Shown here piece after piece: positions 16,269-25,404 of a stretch of DNA of 64,000 nucleotides. The position numbers were made by a program, and so were the translations under genes. The stretch's first letter is position 1; each line of letters opens with the position of its first letter. The stretch is from assembly GCF_001612825.1 (NCBI RefSeq), contig NZ_BDBE01000039.1:169669-233668 (forward strand). The letters are read 5' to 3'. This DNA comes from Nocardia caishijiensis NBRC 108228 (lineage in GTDB: Bacteria > Actinomycetota > Actinomycetes > Mycobacteriales > Mycobacteriaceae). The notes below the pieces were generated by a model that was not told the DNA's origin, did not search any database, and saw only the letters and a list, made by a program, of their open reading frames with translations.

Positions 16269-16685
16269 TCACTCCGGCGTATCGGGCCTGCGGATCTCGT
16301 CGGACACGGAACCACCGGCCACATCGGCGGCGATGCCGAGCTCCTCTTCGTAACCGACCTTCGGTGCGACCTGGTTACCGTCCTGATCGAGTTCGACCGG
16401 GGCCGAACCGACCGCCTGGGGACCCGAGCCGGGGACCACATCGGGTTCCTCCTCGGCCAAGCGTTCGTCCAGACCACGCGGCTGGGCCTGTTCGGCCGGT
16501 GTCATCCCGTATTTCGTGACGCCGGTCCAGTGCTCGGGTGGGTCCATGCCCGCCTCGAGCGGGTCCTCGCGCAGGCGGTCCTCGTCGAGGTCCTCGCTGC
16601 TGTTGAGTGCGGCCGGATCGGTTTCGACCGAGTCGGGCGCGCCGGTGTCCTGCGGCGGGTCATAGGTGTCGTCTGCTTCGGTCAT
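16269..16685 (-). CDS. DUF5709 domain protein
   Basis: A 138-residue, strongly acidic, probably largely disordered protein. The core PPEHWTGVTKYGMTP followed by LDERLAEEEPDVVPG matches the actinobacterial DUF5709 family as I remember it. Function is unknown. It converges with the diguanylate cyclase gene. Confidence 0.6.
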   Translation of the reverse strand: MTEADDTYDPPQDTGAPDSVETDPAALNSSEDLDEDRLREDPLEAGMDPPEHWTGVTKYGMTPAEQAQPRGLDERLAEEEPDVVPGSGPQAVGSAPVELDQDGNQVAPKVGYEEELGIAADVAGGSVSDEIRRPDTPE

Positions 16686-16990
16686 GCCGTGGCCCTACCC
16701 CTCCGACGGGGCCGCAAACGGCACTGGTGTGCCACACCGTAGCTGGCAGAGTGCCGTGAACACGCGGCGGCGGACCTCACGCACCGGGGACCACTGATTC
16801 CACGCCGGTCGACACGCTTTTGCTGGAAAATTGCGACACGCGAAACGGCCCCATCCCATCCGGCCGCAGGACCGAATACATGACGGGTCACCGCCCATCG
16901 GCGGGTGGCGATCCTCGCGCGTCACCGCCGACTCGCCCCCACTCCCGCTGCCCCCGTTGATATTTCGAGCCCGAACGCGAGGAATTCTCG
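16686..16990. other. Intergenic region
   Basis: About 305 bp between divergent genes. It contains one short palindrome, GGTGTG-C-CACACC at 16726-16738, just upstream of the DUF5709 gene. No coding frame or RNA structure is convincing. Confidence 0.4.
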
Positions 16991-17284
16991 ATGATCACCG
17001 ACGCACAACCCGACCGGATCACTCCCCCGGTACCCACCCCCGCCCAGACGCCGCTCGGCGCCGACCTCACCCCGCTCGCGCTGCCCGCACTCGGCACCTC
17101 GGTGGTGATGCTCGCCCTCGGAGCACTCGCCGTGTTCCCTCTCGGACACTGGATGCACGACTACGGCATCGTGCTCGTCCTCACCGCCTACATGCTCTAC
17201 ATCGCCTGCTTCACCGCCCTCGCCGCGTGGGGATTCACCCAGCTCAACCACCATCGGCTCGACGAGGACGAGCCGGGCCTGTGA
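16991..17284 (+). CDS. Small two-helix membrane protein
   Basis: A 97-residue protein with a Pro-rich N-terminus, two hydrophobic helices (about 33-53 and 58-82) and an acidic tail. The ATG is preceded by GAGGAA at good spacing and codon use matches neighbours, so the gene is probably real. No family is recognised. Confidence 0.6.
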   Translation: MITDAQPDRITPPVPTPAQTPLGADLTPLALPALGTSVVMLALGALAVFPLGHWMHDYGIVLVLTAYMLYIACFTALAAWGFTQLNHHRLDEDEPGL

Positions 17285-17329
17285 CGCCCGCGCGCGGGTT
17301 GTCGAGGGCGTAACAGGCACAATGGTCGG

Positions 17330-18094
17330 GTGAAACCCTGGCAACCCACCGACTCGGCCTCCTCCAACGGACAACTGGTGGATGTCGACGACCTGCGCCG
17401 GCTGCGCGACCAGTTCGTCGACTTCATGCTCGGGTACAAGTTCGCGATCGACGAGGTCACCACCAAGATCAACATCCTGCGTGAGGACTTCAACAACACC
17501 CACGCCTACAACCCCATCGAGCACGTCGGCTCACGGCTGAAGTCGCCGGAGAGCGTGCTCGAGAAGGTGCGGCGCAAGAACTACGCGATGAACCTGGCCG
17601 CCATCCGCGAGAACGTGCTCGACATCGCCGGGGTCCGGGTGGTGTGCAGCTTCATCTCCGACATCACCACCATCAAGGACCTGCTGGTCAGCCAAGCCGA
17701 CATCACGGTGCTCGAGGAGCGCGACTACATCACCCACCGCAAGCCCAACGGTTACCAGAGCCTGCACCTGATCGTGTCGATCCCGGTGTTCCGCGCCGGG
17801 CACACCCAGCGGGTTCCGGTGGAGATCCAGATCCGCACCATCGCCATGGACTTCTGGGCCAGCCTCGAGCACAAGATCTATTACAAGTACCGAGGTGAGG
17901 TGCCGCCGAATCTGCGCAGCGATCTCGCCCAGGCCGCCGAGGCGGCCACCCAGCTCGACGAGAAGATGGAAGCCCTGCACCGCCAGGTCGATCGGGCGGC
18001 CGAGCCCAAAGCCCCGGCCGGGGACGCCCTCGACCTCAGCGTGCTCTACCACAGCCTGACCAGTCGGCCATTTCCCGGAGATCTCCGCGCCTAG
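17330..18094 (+). CDS. Small alarmone synthetase, (p)ppGpp synthetase domain only
   Basis: A 254-residue single-domain RelA/SpoT synthetase: DIAGVRVVCSF, THRKPNGYQSLHL (substrate loop), VEIQIRTIAMDFWASLEHK, then a C-terminal amphipathic helix. The hydrolase, TGS and ACT domains are missing, so it is RelQ/YwaC-like rather than the long Rel. It transfers pyrophosphate from ATP to GTP or GDP. The GTG start at 17330 follows shortly after the small membrane protein gene. Stress-induced transcription is typical but not visible here. Confidence 0.85.
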   Translation: MKPWQPTDSASSNGQLVDVDDLRRLRDQFVDFMLGYKFAIDEVTTKINILREDFNNTHAYNPIEHVGSRLKSPESVLEKVRRKNYAMNLAAIRENVLDIAGVRVVCSFISDITTIKDLLVSQADITVLEERDYITHRKPNGYQSLHLIVSIPVFRAGHTQRVPVEIQIRTIAMDFWASLEHKIYYKYRGEVPPNLRSDLAQAAEAATQLDEKMEALHRQVDRAAEPKAPAGDALDLSVLYHSLTSRPFPGDLRA

Positions 18095-18135
18095 TCCGTG
18101 AGTCGCGCTAGGGTCGGCCGCAGGAGGAGTCGATC

Positions 18136-18744
18136 ATGAGCGCATCGAAGGACCGCACGCCCAGTCAGTGGGAGGAGATCGTCGCCGCCGACCCGTCGCA
18201 TTCGGCGAGGTACGTGCAGCGTTTCCGCACCCTCGCCGCCGAGGGCACCGACATCGTCGGTGAGGCGCGTCTGGTCGACGCCATGCTCGGCCGCGGCGCC
18301 CGCGTGTTGGACGCGGGCTGCGGGCCCGGCCGGATCGGCGGCCATCTGCACGACGCCGGACACACCGTGGTCGGTGTCGACGTGGACCCGGTGCTCATCG
18401 ACGCCGCGCGCGCCGATCATCCCGGCCCCACCTGGCTCGTCGGCGACCTCGCCGAATTGGCTCTGCCCACCCGCGATTTCGACGCCATCGTGTGCGCGGG
18501 CAATGTGCTCACCTTCCTCGCCCCGTCCACCCGGGTTCCCGTGCTCGAGGGGTTCGCCCGCCACCTCGGGCCCACCGGTCGCCTGGTCACCGGTTTCGGC
18601 GCCGAACGCGGCTACACGTTCACCGACTTCCTCGACGACACGGAGAAGGCCGGTCTCACCACCGATCTGCTCCTGTCCACCTGGGATCTGCGACCCTTCC
18701 GCGAGGACTCCGACTTCCTGGTCGCGGTGTTCTCCCCGATCTGA
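18136..18744 (+). CDS. Class I SAM-dependent methyltransferase
   Basis: A 202-residue protein with a Rossmann-like SAM fold: VLDAGCGPGRIGGHL (motif I), VVGVDVDPVLI (motif II) and DAIVCAGNVL (motif IV). Substrate unknown. AGGAGG lies 6 bp before the ATG. It is followed by the furA promoter. Confidence 0.75.
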   Translation: MSASKDRTPSQWEEIVAADPSHSARYVQRFRTLAAEGTDIVGEARLVDAMLGRGARVLDAGCGPGRIGGHLHDAGHTVVGVDVDPVLIDAARADHPGPTWLVGDLAELALPTRDFDAIVCAGNVLTFLAPSTRVPVLEGFARHLGPTGRLVTGFGAERGYTFTDFLDDTEKAGLTTDLLLSTWDLRPFREDSDFLVAVFSPI

Positions 18745-18759
18745 CCCCGGAAACCAATA

Positions 18760-18774
18760 CTTGACTGATTCAAG
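18760..18774 (+). promoter_or_regulatory. furA promoter with FurA operator
   Basis: CTTGA-CTGAT-TCAAG is a 5-bp inverted repeat in an A/T-rich stretch and includes a TTGACT -35 box. The same sequence context (TTGACTGATTC followed by GAAAA) is known at mycobacterial furA promoters, where FurA represses furA-katG. AGACTA about 18 bp downstream could be the -10, which puts the mRNA start at or near the GTG of furA. Confidence 0.7.
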
Positions 18775-18796
18775 AAAACGGGGAAGACTACGTGGC

Positions 18797-19237
18797 GTGC
18801 CAACGGACCTGGAATTCCAGCAGATGCTGCGGGGAGTTTCACTGCGCGTCACGGCCCCGCGTGTCGCGGTGCTCGGCGCCGTCCACGATCACCCCCACGC
18901 CGATACCGATTCGGTGATCCGGGCGGTGCGCTCGCAGCTGCCCGGGGTATCCCACCAAGCGGTCTACGACTCGCTGCGCACCCTCACCGGGGCCGGACTG
19001 CTGCGCTGCATCCAGCCACGCGGTCTGGTCGCCCGCTACGAATCGCGCGTCGGCGACAACCATCATCACCTCATCTGCCGGGACTGCGGTGCGATCTTCG
19101 ACGTCGACTGCCAGGTCGGCGAGGCACCCTGTCTCACCGCGGCCGACGACCACGGCTTCGCCATCGATGAAGCCGAGGTCATCTACTGGGGCCTGTGCCC
19201 CGACTGCGCGCACGCACCGTCCACCCCCAACGAGTAG
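18797..19237 (+). CDS. furA: Ferric uptake regulator family repressor FurA
   Basis: A 146-residue Fur-family protein: winged helix (LRVTAPRVAVLGAV, then SHQAVYDSLRTL), the HHHLICRDCG metal site, and a second Cys pair (CPDC). The GTG at 18797 gives the family length; the mRNA may be leaderless. It lies immediately upstream of katG as in mycobacteria, where it is a redox- and iron-sensitive repressor of the furA-katG operon. Fur-like alternatives (Zur) are less likely given the katG neighbour. Confidence 0.9.
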   Translation: MPTDLEFQQMLRGVSLRVTAPRVAVLGAVHDHPHADTDSVIRAVRSQLPGVSHQAVYDSLRTLTGAGLLRCIQPRGLVARYESRVGDNHHHLICRDCGAIFDVDCQVGEAPCLTAADDHGFAIDEAEVIYWGLCPDCAHAPSTPNE

Positions 19238-19266
19238 CCCGCTCCACCCGTCCAGGAAGGAATATC

Positions 19267-21495
19267 GTGACCTCCGATAGCCGCCCACCCACTCCTGACA
19301 CCGAGACCACCAGCGCCAGCGAGAGCGAGAACCCCGCGATCCCGTCGCCGGAGCCCAAGGCGCATCGCCCGCTGTCGAACCAGGACTGGTGGCCCGAGCA
19401 GATCGACGTCTCGGTCCTGCACGCGCACTCGTCCAAGTCCAATCCGCTGGGCGAGACCTTCGACTACGCAACGGAATTCGCCAAGCTCGACGTCGAAGCG
19501 CTCAAGGCCGACATCGCCGCGGTCCTCACCGATTCCCAGGACTGGTGGCCCGCCGACTACGGCAACTACGGCGGCCTGTTCATCCGCATGAGCTGGCATT
19601 CGGCGGGTACCTACCGGATCGCCGACGGGCGTGGCGGCGGCGGGCAGGGCGCGCAGCGATTCGCCCCCCTCAACAGCTGGCCCGACAACGCCAATCTCGA
19701 CAAGGCGCGCCGGTTGCTGTGGCCGGTGAAGCAGAAGTACGGCAACAAGATCTCCTGGGCCGACCTGCTGGTCTTCACCGGCAACGTCGCGCTGGAGTCG
19801 ATGGGCTTCCAGACCTTCGGCTTCGGCTTCGGTCGCCCCGATGTCTGGGAGCCCGAGGAAGTCTTCTGGGGTCCGGAGGACACCTGGCTCGGCGACGAAC
19901 GCTACGGCGAGGAACGTCAGCTCTCCGGTCCGCTCGGCGCCGTGCAGATGGGCCTGATCTATGTGAATCCGGAGGGCCCCAACGGCAGGCCCGACCCGGT
20001 GGCCGCCGCCCGCGACATCCGCGAGACTTTCGGCCGCATGGCGATGAACGACGAGGAGACCGCCGCCCTGATCGTCGGCGGCCACAGCTTCGGCAAGACC
20101 CACGGCGCCGGTGACGCGAGCCTGGTCGGCCCCGAACCCGAAGCCGCCCCGCTCGAGCAGCAGGGCCTGGGCTGGAAGAGCTCCTTCGGCACCGGCAAGG
20201 GCAAGGACGCCATCACCAGCGGGCTCGAGGTCGTGTGGACCGCGACCCCGACGCAGTGGAGCAACGGCTTCCTGAAGAACCTGTACGGCTTCGAGTGGGA
20301 ACTCACCAAGAGCCCCGCCGGTGCGTGGCAGTGGAAGCCGAAGGACGGTGCGGGCGAGGGACTCATCCCCGACCCGTTCGGCGGTCCGGCCCGCACGCCG
20401 ACGATGCTCACCACCGACCTGGCCCTGCGCGAGGATCCGATCTACGGCGAGATCACCCGCCGCTGGCTCGACCACCCCGAGGAGCTGGCCGAGGCCTTCG
20501 CCAAGGCCTGGTACAAGCTGCTGCACCGTGACATGGGTCCGCTGAGCCGCTATCTCGGCCCGTGGGTGCCCGAGCCGCAGCTGTGGCAGGACCCGGTTCC
20601 GGCCGTCGACCACGAACTGGTCGACGACGCCGACGTCGCGTCCCTCAAGCGCACGGTGCTCGACTCCGGTCTCACCGTCGCCCAGCTGGTCAAGACGGCC
20701 TGGGCGTCGGCGGCCAGCTTCCGCAGCACCGACAAGCGCGGCGGCGCCAACGGTGCCCGCATCCGGCTGGAACCGCAGCGCGACTGGGAGGTCAACGAAC
20801 CGGCCGAGCTGGCCAAGGTACTCGAGGTGCTCGAGCGCATCCAGCAGGACTTCAACGCCTCGGCCACCGGTGGCAAGAAGATCTCGCTGGCCGACCTGAT
20901 CGTCCTCGCGGGTTCCGCGGCGGTCGAGAAGGCCGCCCAGGACGCCGGTCATCCGGTGACGGTGCCGTTCCACCCCGGACGCACCGACGCCACCCAGGAG
21001 TCCACCGACGTCGAGTCGTTCGCCGTGCTCGAGCCGCGCGCCGACGGTTTCCGCAACTACGTGCGTCCCGGTGAGAAGGCGCCGCTCGAGCGCTTGCTGC
21101 TCGACCGCGCGTACATGCTCGACGTGACCGCGCCGCAGATGACGGTGCTGGTCGGCGGCCTGCGCGCGCTCGGCGCCAACCACGGCGGCAGTGCGCACGG
21201 CGTGTTCACCGATCGCCCGGGTGTGTTGTCGAACGACTTCTTCGTGCATCTGCTCGACCAGAACACCGAGTGGAAGCCCGCGGAGTCGGCGGAGAACGTC
21301 TACGAGGGCTTCGATCGCAAGACCGGCTCGAAGCGCTGGACGGCCACGGCCAACGACCTGGTGTTCGGCTCGCACTCGGTGCTGCGCGCGGTGTCGGAGG
21401 TGTACGCCCAGAGCGACGCGGGTGAGAAGTTCGTGCGCGACTTCGTCGACGCCTGGGTCAAGGTGGTCGACAACGACCGGTTCGATCTGCGCTGA
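19267..21495 (+). CDS. katG: Catalase-peroxidase
   Basis: A 742-residue bifunctional haem catalase-peroxidase. The distal residues R107, W110 and H111 (FIRMSWHSAGTYR) are present, and the Met-Tyr-Trp adduct can form from W110, Y232 and M258. The proximal haem ligand is H273 (GGHSFGKTHG). The Ser equivalent to M. tuberculosis KatG Ser315 is retained (AITSG). The N-terminal and C-terminal duplicated domains are both complete. The GTG start follows AGGAAGG. It removes hydrogen peroxide in the cytoplasm and in mycobacteria activates isoniazid. It is cotranscribed with furA and ended by a strong terminator. Confidence 0.96.
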   Translation: MTSDSRPPTPDTETTSASESENPAIPSPEPKAHRPLSNQDWWPEQIDVSVLHAHSSKSNPLGETFDYATEFAKLDVEALKADIAAVLTDSQDWWPADYGNYGGLFIRMSWHSAGTYRIADGRGGGGQGAQRFAPLNSWPDNANLDKARRLLWPVKQKYGNKISWADLLVFTGNVALESMGFQTFGFGFGRPDVWEPEEVFWGPEDTWLGDERYGEERQLSGPLGAVQMGLIYVNPEGPNGRPDPVAAARDIRETFGRMAMNDEETAALIVGGHSFGKTHGAGDASLVGPEPEAAPLEQQGLGWKSSFGTGKGKDAITSGLEVVWTATPTQWSNGFLKNLYGFEWELTKSPAGAWQWKPKDGAGEGLIPDPFGGPARTPTMLTTDLALREDPIYGEITRRWLDHPEELAEAFAKAWYKLLHRDMGPLSRYLGPWVPEPQLWQDPVPAVDHELVDDADVASLKRTVLDSGLTVAQLVKTAWASAASFRSTDKRGGANGARIRLEPQRDWEVNEPAELAKVLEVLERIQQDFNASATGGKKISLADLIVLAGSAAVEKAAQDAGHPVTVPFHPGRTDATQESTDVESFAVLEPRADGFRNYVRPGEKAPLERLLLDRAYMLDVTAPQMTVLVGGLRALGANHGGSAHGVFTDRPGVLSNDFFVHLLDQNTEWKPAESAENVYEGFDRKTGSKRWTATANDLVFGSHSVLRAVSEVYAQSDAGEKFVRDFVDAWVKVVDNDRFDLR

Positions 21496-21504
21496 TCCTC
21501 GACG

Positions 21505-21536
21505 ACGGCCCGGAACCCACTGCGGTTCCGGGCCGT
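21505..21536 (+). terminator. Terminator after katG
   Basis: ACGGCCCGGAACC at 21505-21517 pairs perfectly with GGTTCCGGGCCGT at 21524-21536 around a 6-nt loop, 10 nt after the katG stop. It also serves the convergent flavin reductase gene. Confidence 0.85.
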
Positions 21537-21544
21537 TGCGCTGT

Positions 21545-22048
21545 TCAGGCCGGGTGGCCGGGCGTCAGCTCGGCGACGGCGCCCAGGTGCAGGATCGCCC
21601 GGTCGGTCGACGGCGCGGCGGCCGCGACAGGCGCGAGGACTACGCCGAGGTGGTCGCCGAGGTCGACCCGCTCGATGATCTCCCCCGCGAACCATCCGGC
21701 CGCACCGGCCAGGATGGGCAGCCCGTACGGACCGGCGTGCCAGTCACATCGGGCGAATTTGTCGGTGTCGTCCCCGGTGGTCGTGGCGAACAGCCGGGCC
21801 AGCTCGAAATGGTCGGCGGTGAGCAGGTGCACGGCGAGATGGGTTGCGGCGGCGACTGTTTCGTAGGTGTGGTTGCTCTCGGACAGGGCGACGAGAAACC
21901 GGCGCGGGTTGATGCTCGCCTGCGTGGCGAACCCGACCAGACAGCCCGCGCGCCGGTCCTCGGCGACGGTGGTGACGATCCAGACCGGCGCGTCCGCCGC
22001 CGCGATCACCGCGTCGAAGGCGTCCGTGGGCTCGCTGTCGGCCGACAT
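21545..22048 (-). CDS. Flavin reductase-like FMN-binding protein
   Basis: A 167-residue split-barrel flavin reductase domain: VWIVTTVAEDRRAGCLVGFATQ, then PRRFLVALSESNHTYE, then a C-terminal GDHLGVVLAPV strand. It probably binds FMN and either reduces it or acts on an unknown substrate. No partner monooxygenase is adjacent. Confidence 0.75.
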   Translation of the reverse strand: MSADSEPTDAFDAVIAAADAPVWIVTTVAEDRRAGCLVGFATQASINPRRFLVALSESNHTYETVAAATHLAVHLLTADHFELARLFATTTGDDTDKFARCDWHAGPYGLPILAGAAGWFAGEIIERVDLGDHLGVVLAPVAAAAPSTDRAILHLGAVAELTPGHPA

Positions 22049-22135
22049 GGGATCAGATCTTAGGCCGCGGGCCCGGGTGGTTCCAGCAACAGCGCTGTCG
22101 GAGTGGACGCTGTGCCGATCCGCTCTCGCGGTCGG

Positions 22136-23167
22136 TCACTCGTCCTCGTCGTCATCATCGATCAGATCCACATCCAGATCGACGGAGAAGTCCGGGATGG
22201 CCAGCGGATCCCCCGACGTGTTCATGATGAGATCTTCGGTGCCGAGGCCGAGCCGCTGCAACAGGACCGCGACGACAGTGGCGACGACCCGGGCATCCGT
22301 GCTCGCGGCAGGCCAGGTGCGGAGCGCGATCCCGTCCGCGGCGTCGTGGAAACCGAGGGCGAGCAGGTGCGCGCGGGTGGCCTCGGTGGTGGCGACGAGC
22401 ACGCGAATCTCGGTGAGCGACAATTCGAGTCGGACGTGACGGTCCGGCGACTCCTCGGGGTCGTAGAAGTCCACCGCGAGAGGATCAGCGCCGGGGCCGA
22501 GGGCACGCATGGCGAGGTGGACGCTGCTCAGCAGGTCGGTGAGCACACCACGCAGGTGCGCGAGGGTGTAGACACTCCAGATCTCGCTGCCGCGACCGGC
22601 CGGGCCCGAGGACCAGGTGTAGTCGATCTCGTAGTCGTCGGCGCTGGTGTGCTCGAGGTCGTGTTCGTCGGTCGGGGCCCACTCGTCCTCGTCGATGAAT
22701 TCCGGGTAGTGGTACTGGGTTTTCCAGTTCCACCACCGGCGATTGGCGTCGACCTCGGTCGACCGGATGCTCACCGCGAGGTCGCCGTCGGCCGCCAGTT
22801 CGAGGGTGTACAGCGTCGGCCCGTCGACCCAGCCGACGTCCAGGTCCGCCGAGAGACCGCTGTACCAGGAGGGTTCGCCCCACGCCGCGATCGCCCGATC
22901 GAGATAGGTGCGGAAATGTTCGGGCTCGATCCTCGCGACGGGAAGGAAGAACTGTCGGCACGACTCGGTGTCGTTGTAGGGATCGTCGTCGCCGAAGGTG
23001 TGGGCCCCATCGGGGACACCGGGGATATCGACCGAACCGTCGCTCGCGAAGGTCCCGCCCAGCGTGCGACAGGCCCGATCCATGTCGGCGCGAGTGCAGG
23101 CACGGAAATCGGCGGTGCGCAGCCGCGTGAGCAGGTCGGCGAAGCGGGTGTCGGGCAGGAGATCCAT
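22136..23167 (-). CDS. Uncharacterised protein with acidic C-terminal tail
   Basis: A 343-residue soluble protein rich in W, Y and D. No signal peptide, membrane segment or catalytic motif is recognised. It ends in an almost entirely acidic run (DLIDDDDEDE). The ATG at 23167 is preferred over an upstream start because the added residues are atypical and a TACTGT -10-like box lies just upstream, suggesting a leaderless mRNA. It is divergent from the Zur-box methyltransferase gene. Confidence 0.55.
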   Translation of the reverse strand: MDLLPDTRFADLLTRLRTADFRACTRADMDRACRTLGGTFASDGSVDIPGVPDGAHTFGDDDPYNDTESCRQFFLPVARIEPEHFRTYLDRAIAAWGEPSWYSGLSADLDVGWVDGPTLYTLELAADGDLAVSIRSTEVDANRRWWNWKTQYHYPEFIDEDEWAPTDEHDLEHTSADDYEIDYTWSSGPAGRGSEIWSVYTLAHLRGVLTDLLSSVHLAMRALGPGADPLAVDFYDPEESPDRHVRLELSLTEIRVLVATTEATRAHLLALGFHDAADGIALRTWPAASTDARVVATVVAVLLQRLGLGTEDLIMNTSGDPLAIPDFSVDLDVDLIDDDDEDE

Positions 23168-23290
23168 GCCGAGAACAGTAGGGTGAGGCACCGACAAGTC
23201 TCGATGGAAGCCGTTGCGGGGGTTGATGATCCACCCACGCTCGCACATCGCGGTACCCGCCGGGTCGGATCGGCGTGTCCGAGTTCGAAT

Positions 23291-23305
23291 TGAAAATGAT
23301 ATTCA
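23291..23305. promoter_or_regulatory. Zur-box-like palindrome
   Basis: TGAAAATGATATTCA agrees at 14 of 15 positions with the actinobacterial Zur-type palindrome TGAAAATGATTTTCA. It lies 5 bp before the ATG of the methyltransferase gene at 23311, overlapping the expected -10 region, so zinc-dependent repression is the natural reading. Confidence 0.6.
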
Positions 23306-23310
23306 GTAGC

Positions 23311-24186
23311 ATGGGCGTCATGACGATCATTCATGAGCGCCGCGGGGGGCGGACGGGGACCGGGACCTCGACCGGGGAACCGGCCGAGGCCGAGGCCGTG
23401 TTCCTCGATGCGACGCTGGCCCTGCTCGAACCGCTGGCGATCGCACCGGGCCAGGTCGTGGTGGATGTGGGGCCGGGAGCCGGATCGGCGACCGTCGAAC
23501 TGGCACGTTCGGTCGGCGAAGCGGGACGCGTGTACGCGGTCGATCTCGATCCGGCGATGCTCGAACTCACCGTCGAGTCCGCGCGGGCGGCCGGGGTCGA
23601 CGACCGGGTGCGCCCCGTGCTGCACGATCTGGAGGACGGCCCACCACCACTACCGGAACCGGTCGACGCGGTGTGGTCCTCCTGGTGCGTGCACCACGCG
23701 CACGACTGGGAGGCGGCGGTGCGGTCGCTGGCCCGGGTGTTGCGCCCCGGCGGCATCCTCGGTATCGCCGAAGGCGGCTTGCCGACACGGTGCCTGCCGT
23801 GGGACGTCGGCATCGGTCGGCCGGGGTTGGAGACACGACTCGACGAGGCGCACGACCAGCAGTTCACCCGCTGGTTCTTCGACCGCGTGGCGGCTGTACG
23901 TCCGCGCCGCGCGTGGACGACGATCCTGGCGGACGCCGGTCTGGTCGACATCACCGCCTCCACGGCGCTGCTCGACCTGCCCGCTCCCCTGCCCGTCGAG
24001 GTGCGCCGGGTCGTGCTGGACGAATTCGCGGCGCGGGTGCGCCGGGCCGGACCGTATCTCGACGACGCCGACACCGCGATCTGGCGTCGACTGCTCGACC
24101 CGCACGACGAGCACTGGCTCGGAGCGCGCGACGACCTGGCACTGCTCAGCGCACGCACCGCCTTCCGTGGTCGCACCCCACGCTGA
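23311..24186 (+). CDS. Class I SAM-dependent methyltransferase under a Zur-like box
   Basis: A 291-residue methyltransferase with SAM motifs VVVDVGPGAGSATVELA (motif I), RVYAVDLDPAML (motif II) and DAVWSSWCVHHAHDW (motif IV). The rest is an all-helical C-terminal half with no known substrate domain. The ATG at 23311 or 23320 could be used; the former suits a leaderless transcript. It converges on the PLP-enzyme operon with a 6-bp gap. Substrate unknown; it may methylate an amino-acid-derived product of the neighbouring enzymes (inference). Confidence 0.7.
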   Translation: MGVMTIIHERRGGRTGTGTSTGEPAEAEAVFLDATLALLEPLAIAPGQVVVDVGPGAGSATVELARSVGEAGRVYAVDLDPAMLELTVESARAAGVDDRVRPVLHDLEDGPPPLPEPVDAVWSSWCVHHAHDWEAAVRSLARVLRPGGILGIAEGGLPTRCLPWDVGIGRPGLETRLDEAHDQQFTRWFFDRVAAVRPRRAWTTILADAGLVDITASTALLDLPAPLPVEVRRVVLDEFAARVRRAGPYLDDADTAIWRRLLDPHDEHWLGARDDLALLSARTAFRGRTPR

Positions 24187-24192
24187 GACGGC

Positions 24193-25401
24193 TCAGCTGC
24201 GCATTCCTTCGCAGCGACGCACCACCTCCAGCACCCGGTCGATCTCGTCGGGGGTGTTGTACACGTGCACGCTCACCCGCACGGCGTGGTCGTCGGAGTC
24301 GCGGCCCGCCTGGCAGTGCCCGTCGGCGCGCACCATGATGCCCTCGTCGGCGAGCACGAAGCCCAGGTCGTCGGAGCGCACCGCCCGATGGCGGAAGGTC
24401 ACCAGTGCCTCCCGCCGCTGCACGGTCGATGCGGCGGTGAGGCTGTCCTGACAGCCGAGAACGCGCACCCCGGCCAGCCGGGCCAGCCCGTCGGTGAGGC
24501 GGGCGGTCAACGCGCCTGTCCAGGAACCGATCTCGGCCGTCCCGGCAGCGTCGAGCCAGTCGAATGCCGCGGCCATACTGACGATGCCCGCCGTGTTCGG
24601 TGTCCCCTCCCACCCGCGCAGCGCGAAACGCGGGCCGCGCCGGTTACGCGCCCACACCGCGCCGATGCCCGGCAGTGCCAGCATCTTGTGCCCGGAGAAG
24701 ACCACGAAATCCACATCGAGATCGGCGACCGACACCGGCCGGTGCCCGACGCTCTGCGCGGCGTCAAGACAGATCGGCACGTCCGGTCCGACCGCCGCAC
24801 GGACGCGGTGCACGTTCATGTCGACCCCGAAGACGTGATGCACATGGGTGACCGCGACGAACCGCGTGCGGTCGGTGACGACCGACGGCAGCGCCCGATG
24901 GTCGTAGTCACCGGAGGCCGGATCGACCGGCATCGCGATGACGCGCACACGGATACCGCCGCGCGCCAAGTCGTCTCGCATATCCAGCCACGGCCGCAGA
25001 TTGGCTTCGTGGTCACCGAACGGCACGATGATCTCGTCGCCGTCGAGGAGCTGATCGGCCAGCCAGTCCTGCGCCACCGTACGCAAACCGTGGCTCGTGC
25101 CACCGACGAACTCCACCGAGGACCCGGTCGTGGTGTCGCCGAGGGCGTTTCGGACCCGTTCACGGGCGCGTTCGATGCGGCTGGTCGTCGCGGTCGCCCA
25201 CGGATAGGAACCGCGCCCCACGTTCGCGTTGCCCGTGCTGAGGAACTCGGTCACCGCGTCGAGCACCGCGCCGGGCTTCTGTGTCGTGGCCGCGCTGTCG
25301 AGATAGGCCACATCGGGGTTGCGCGCGAGAATCGGGAACTGGGCGCGTAATCCGGCCTGCCAGTCGGCCAGCCGGTCGAGGACATCGTCGGGTGTGTTCA
25401 T
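24193..25401 (-). CDS. Class V aminotransferase-fold enzyme, cysteine desulfurase/selenocysteine lyase-like
   Basis: A 402-residue fold-type I PLP enzyme. K239 (FSGHKM) is the Schiff-base lysine, H131 (DHEANLRPW) stacks on PLP, D213/Q216 are the cofactor contacts, and C363 in DGHCQAG is placed like the persulfide-forming Cys of SufS-type desulfurases. It should convert cysteine or a related amino acid to alanine plus a bound persulfide. It is the last of three overlapping or abutting PLP genes, 3 bp after the CysK-rhodanese stop. No SufU/IscU scaffold is adjacent, so iron-sulfur assembly is not the obvious role. Confidence 0.75.
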   Translation of the reverse strand: MNTPDDVLDRLADWQAGLRAQFPILARNPDVAYLDSAATTQKPGAVLDAVTEFLSTGNANVGRGSYPWATATTSRIERARERVRNALGDTTTGSSVEFVGGTSHGLRTVAQDWLADQLLDGDEIIVPFGDHEANLRPWLDMRDDLARGGIRVRVIAMPVDPASGDYDHRALPSVVTDRTRFVAVTHVHHVFGVDMNVHRVRAAVGPDVPICLDAAQSVGHRPVSVADLDVDFVVFSGHKMLALPGIGAVWARNRRGPRFALRGWEGTPNTAGIVSMAAAFDWLDAAGTAEIGSWTGALTARLTDGLARLAGVRVLGCQDSLTAASTVQRREALVTFRHRAVRSDDLGFVLADEGIMVRADGHCQAGRDSDDHAVRVSVHVYNTPDEIDRVLEVVRRCEGMRS

Positions 25402-25404
25402 GGC

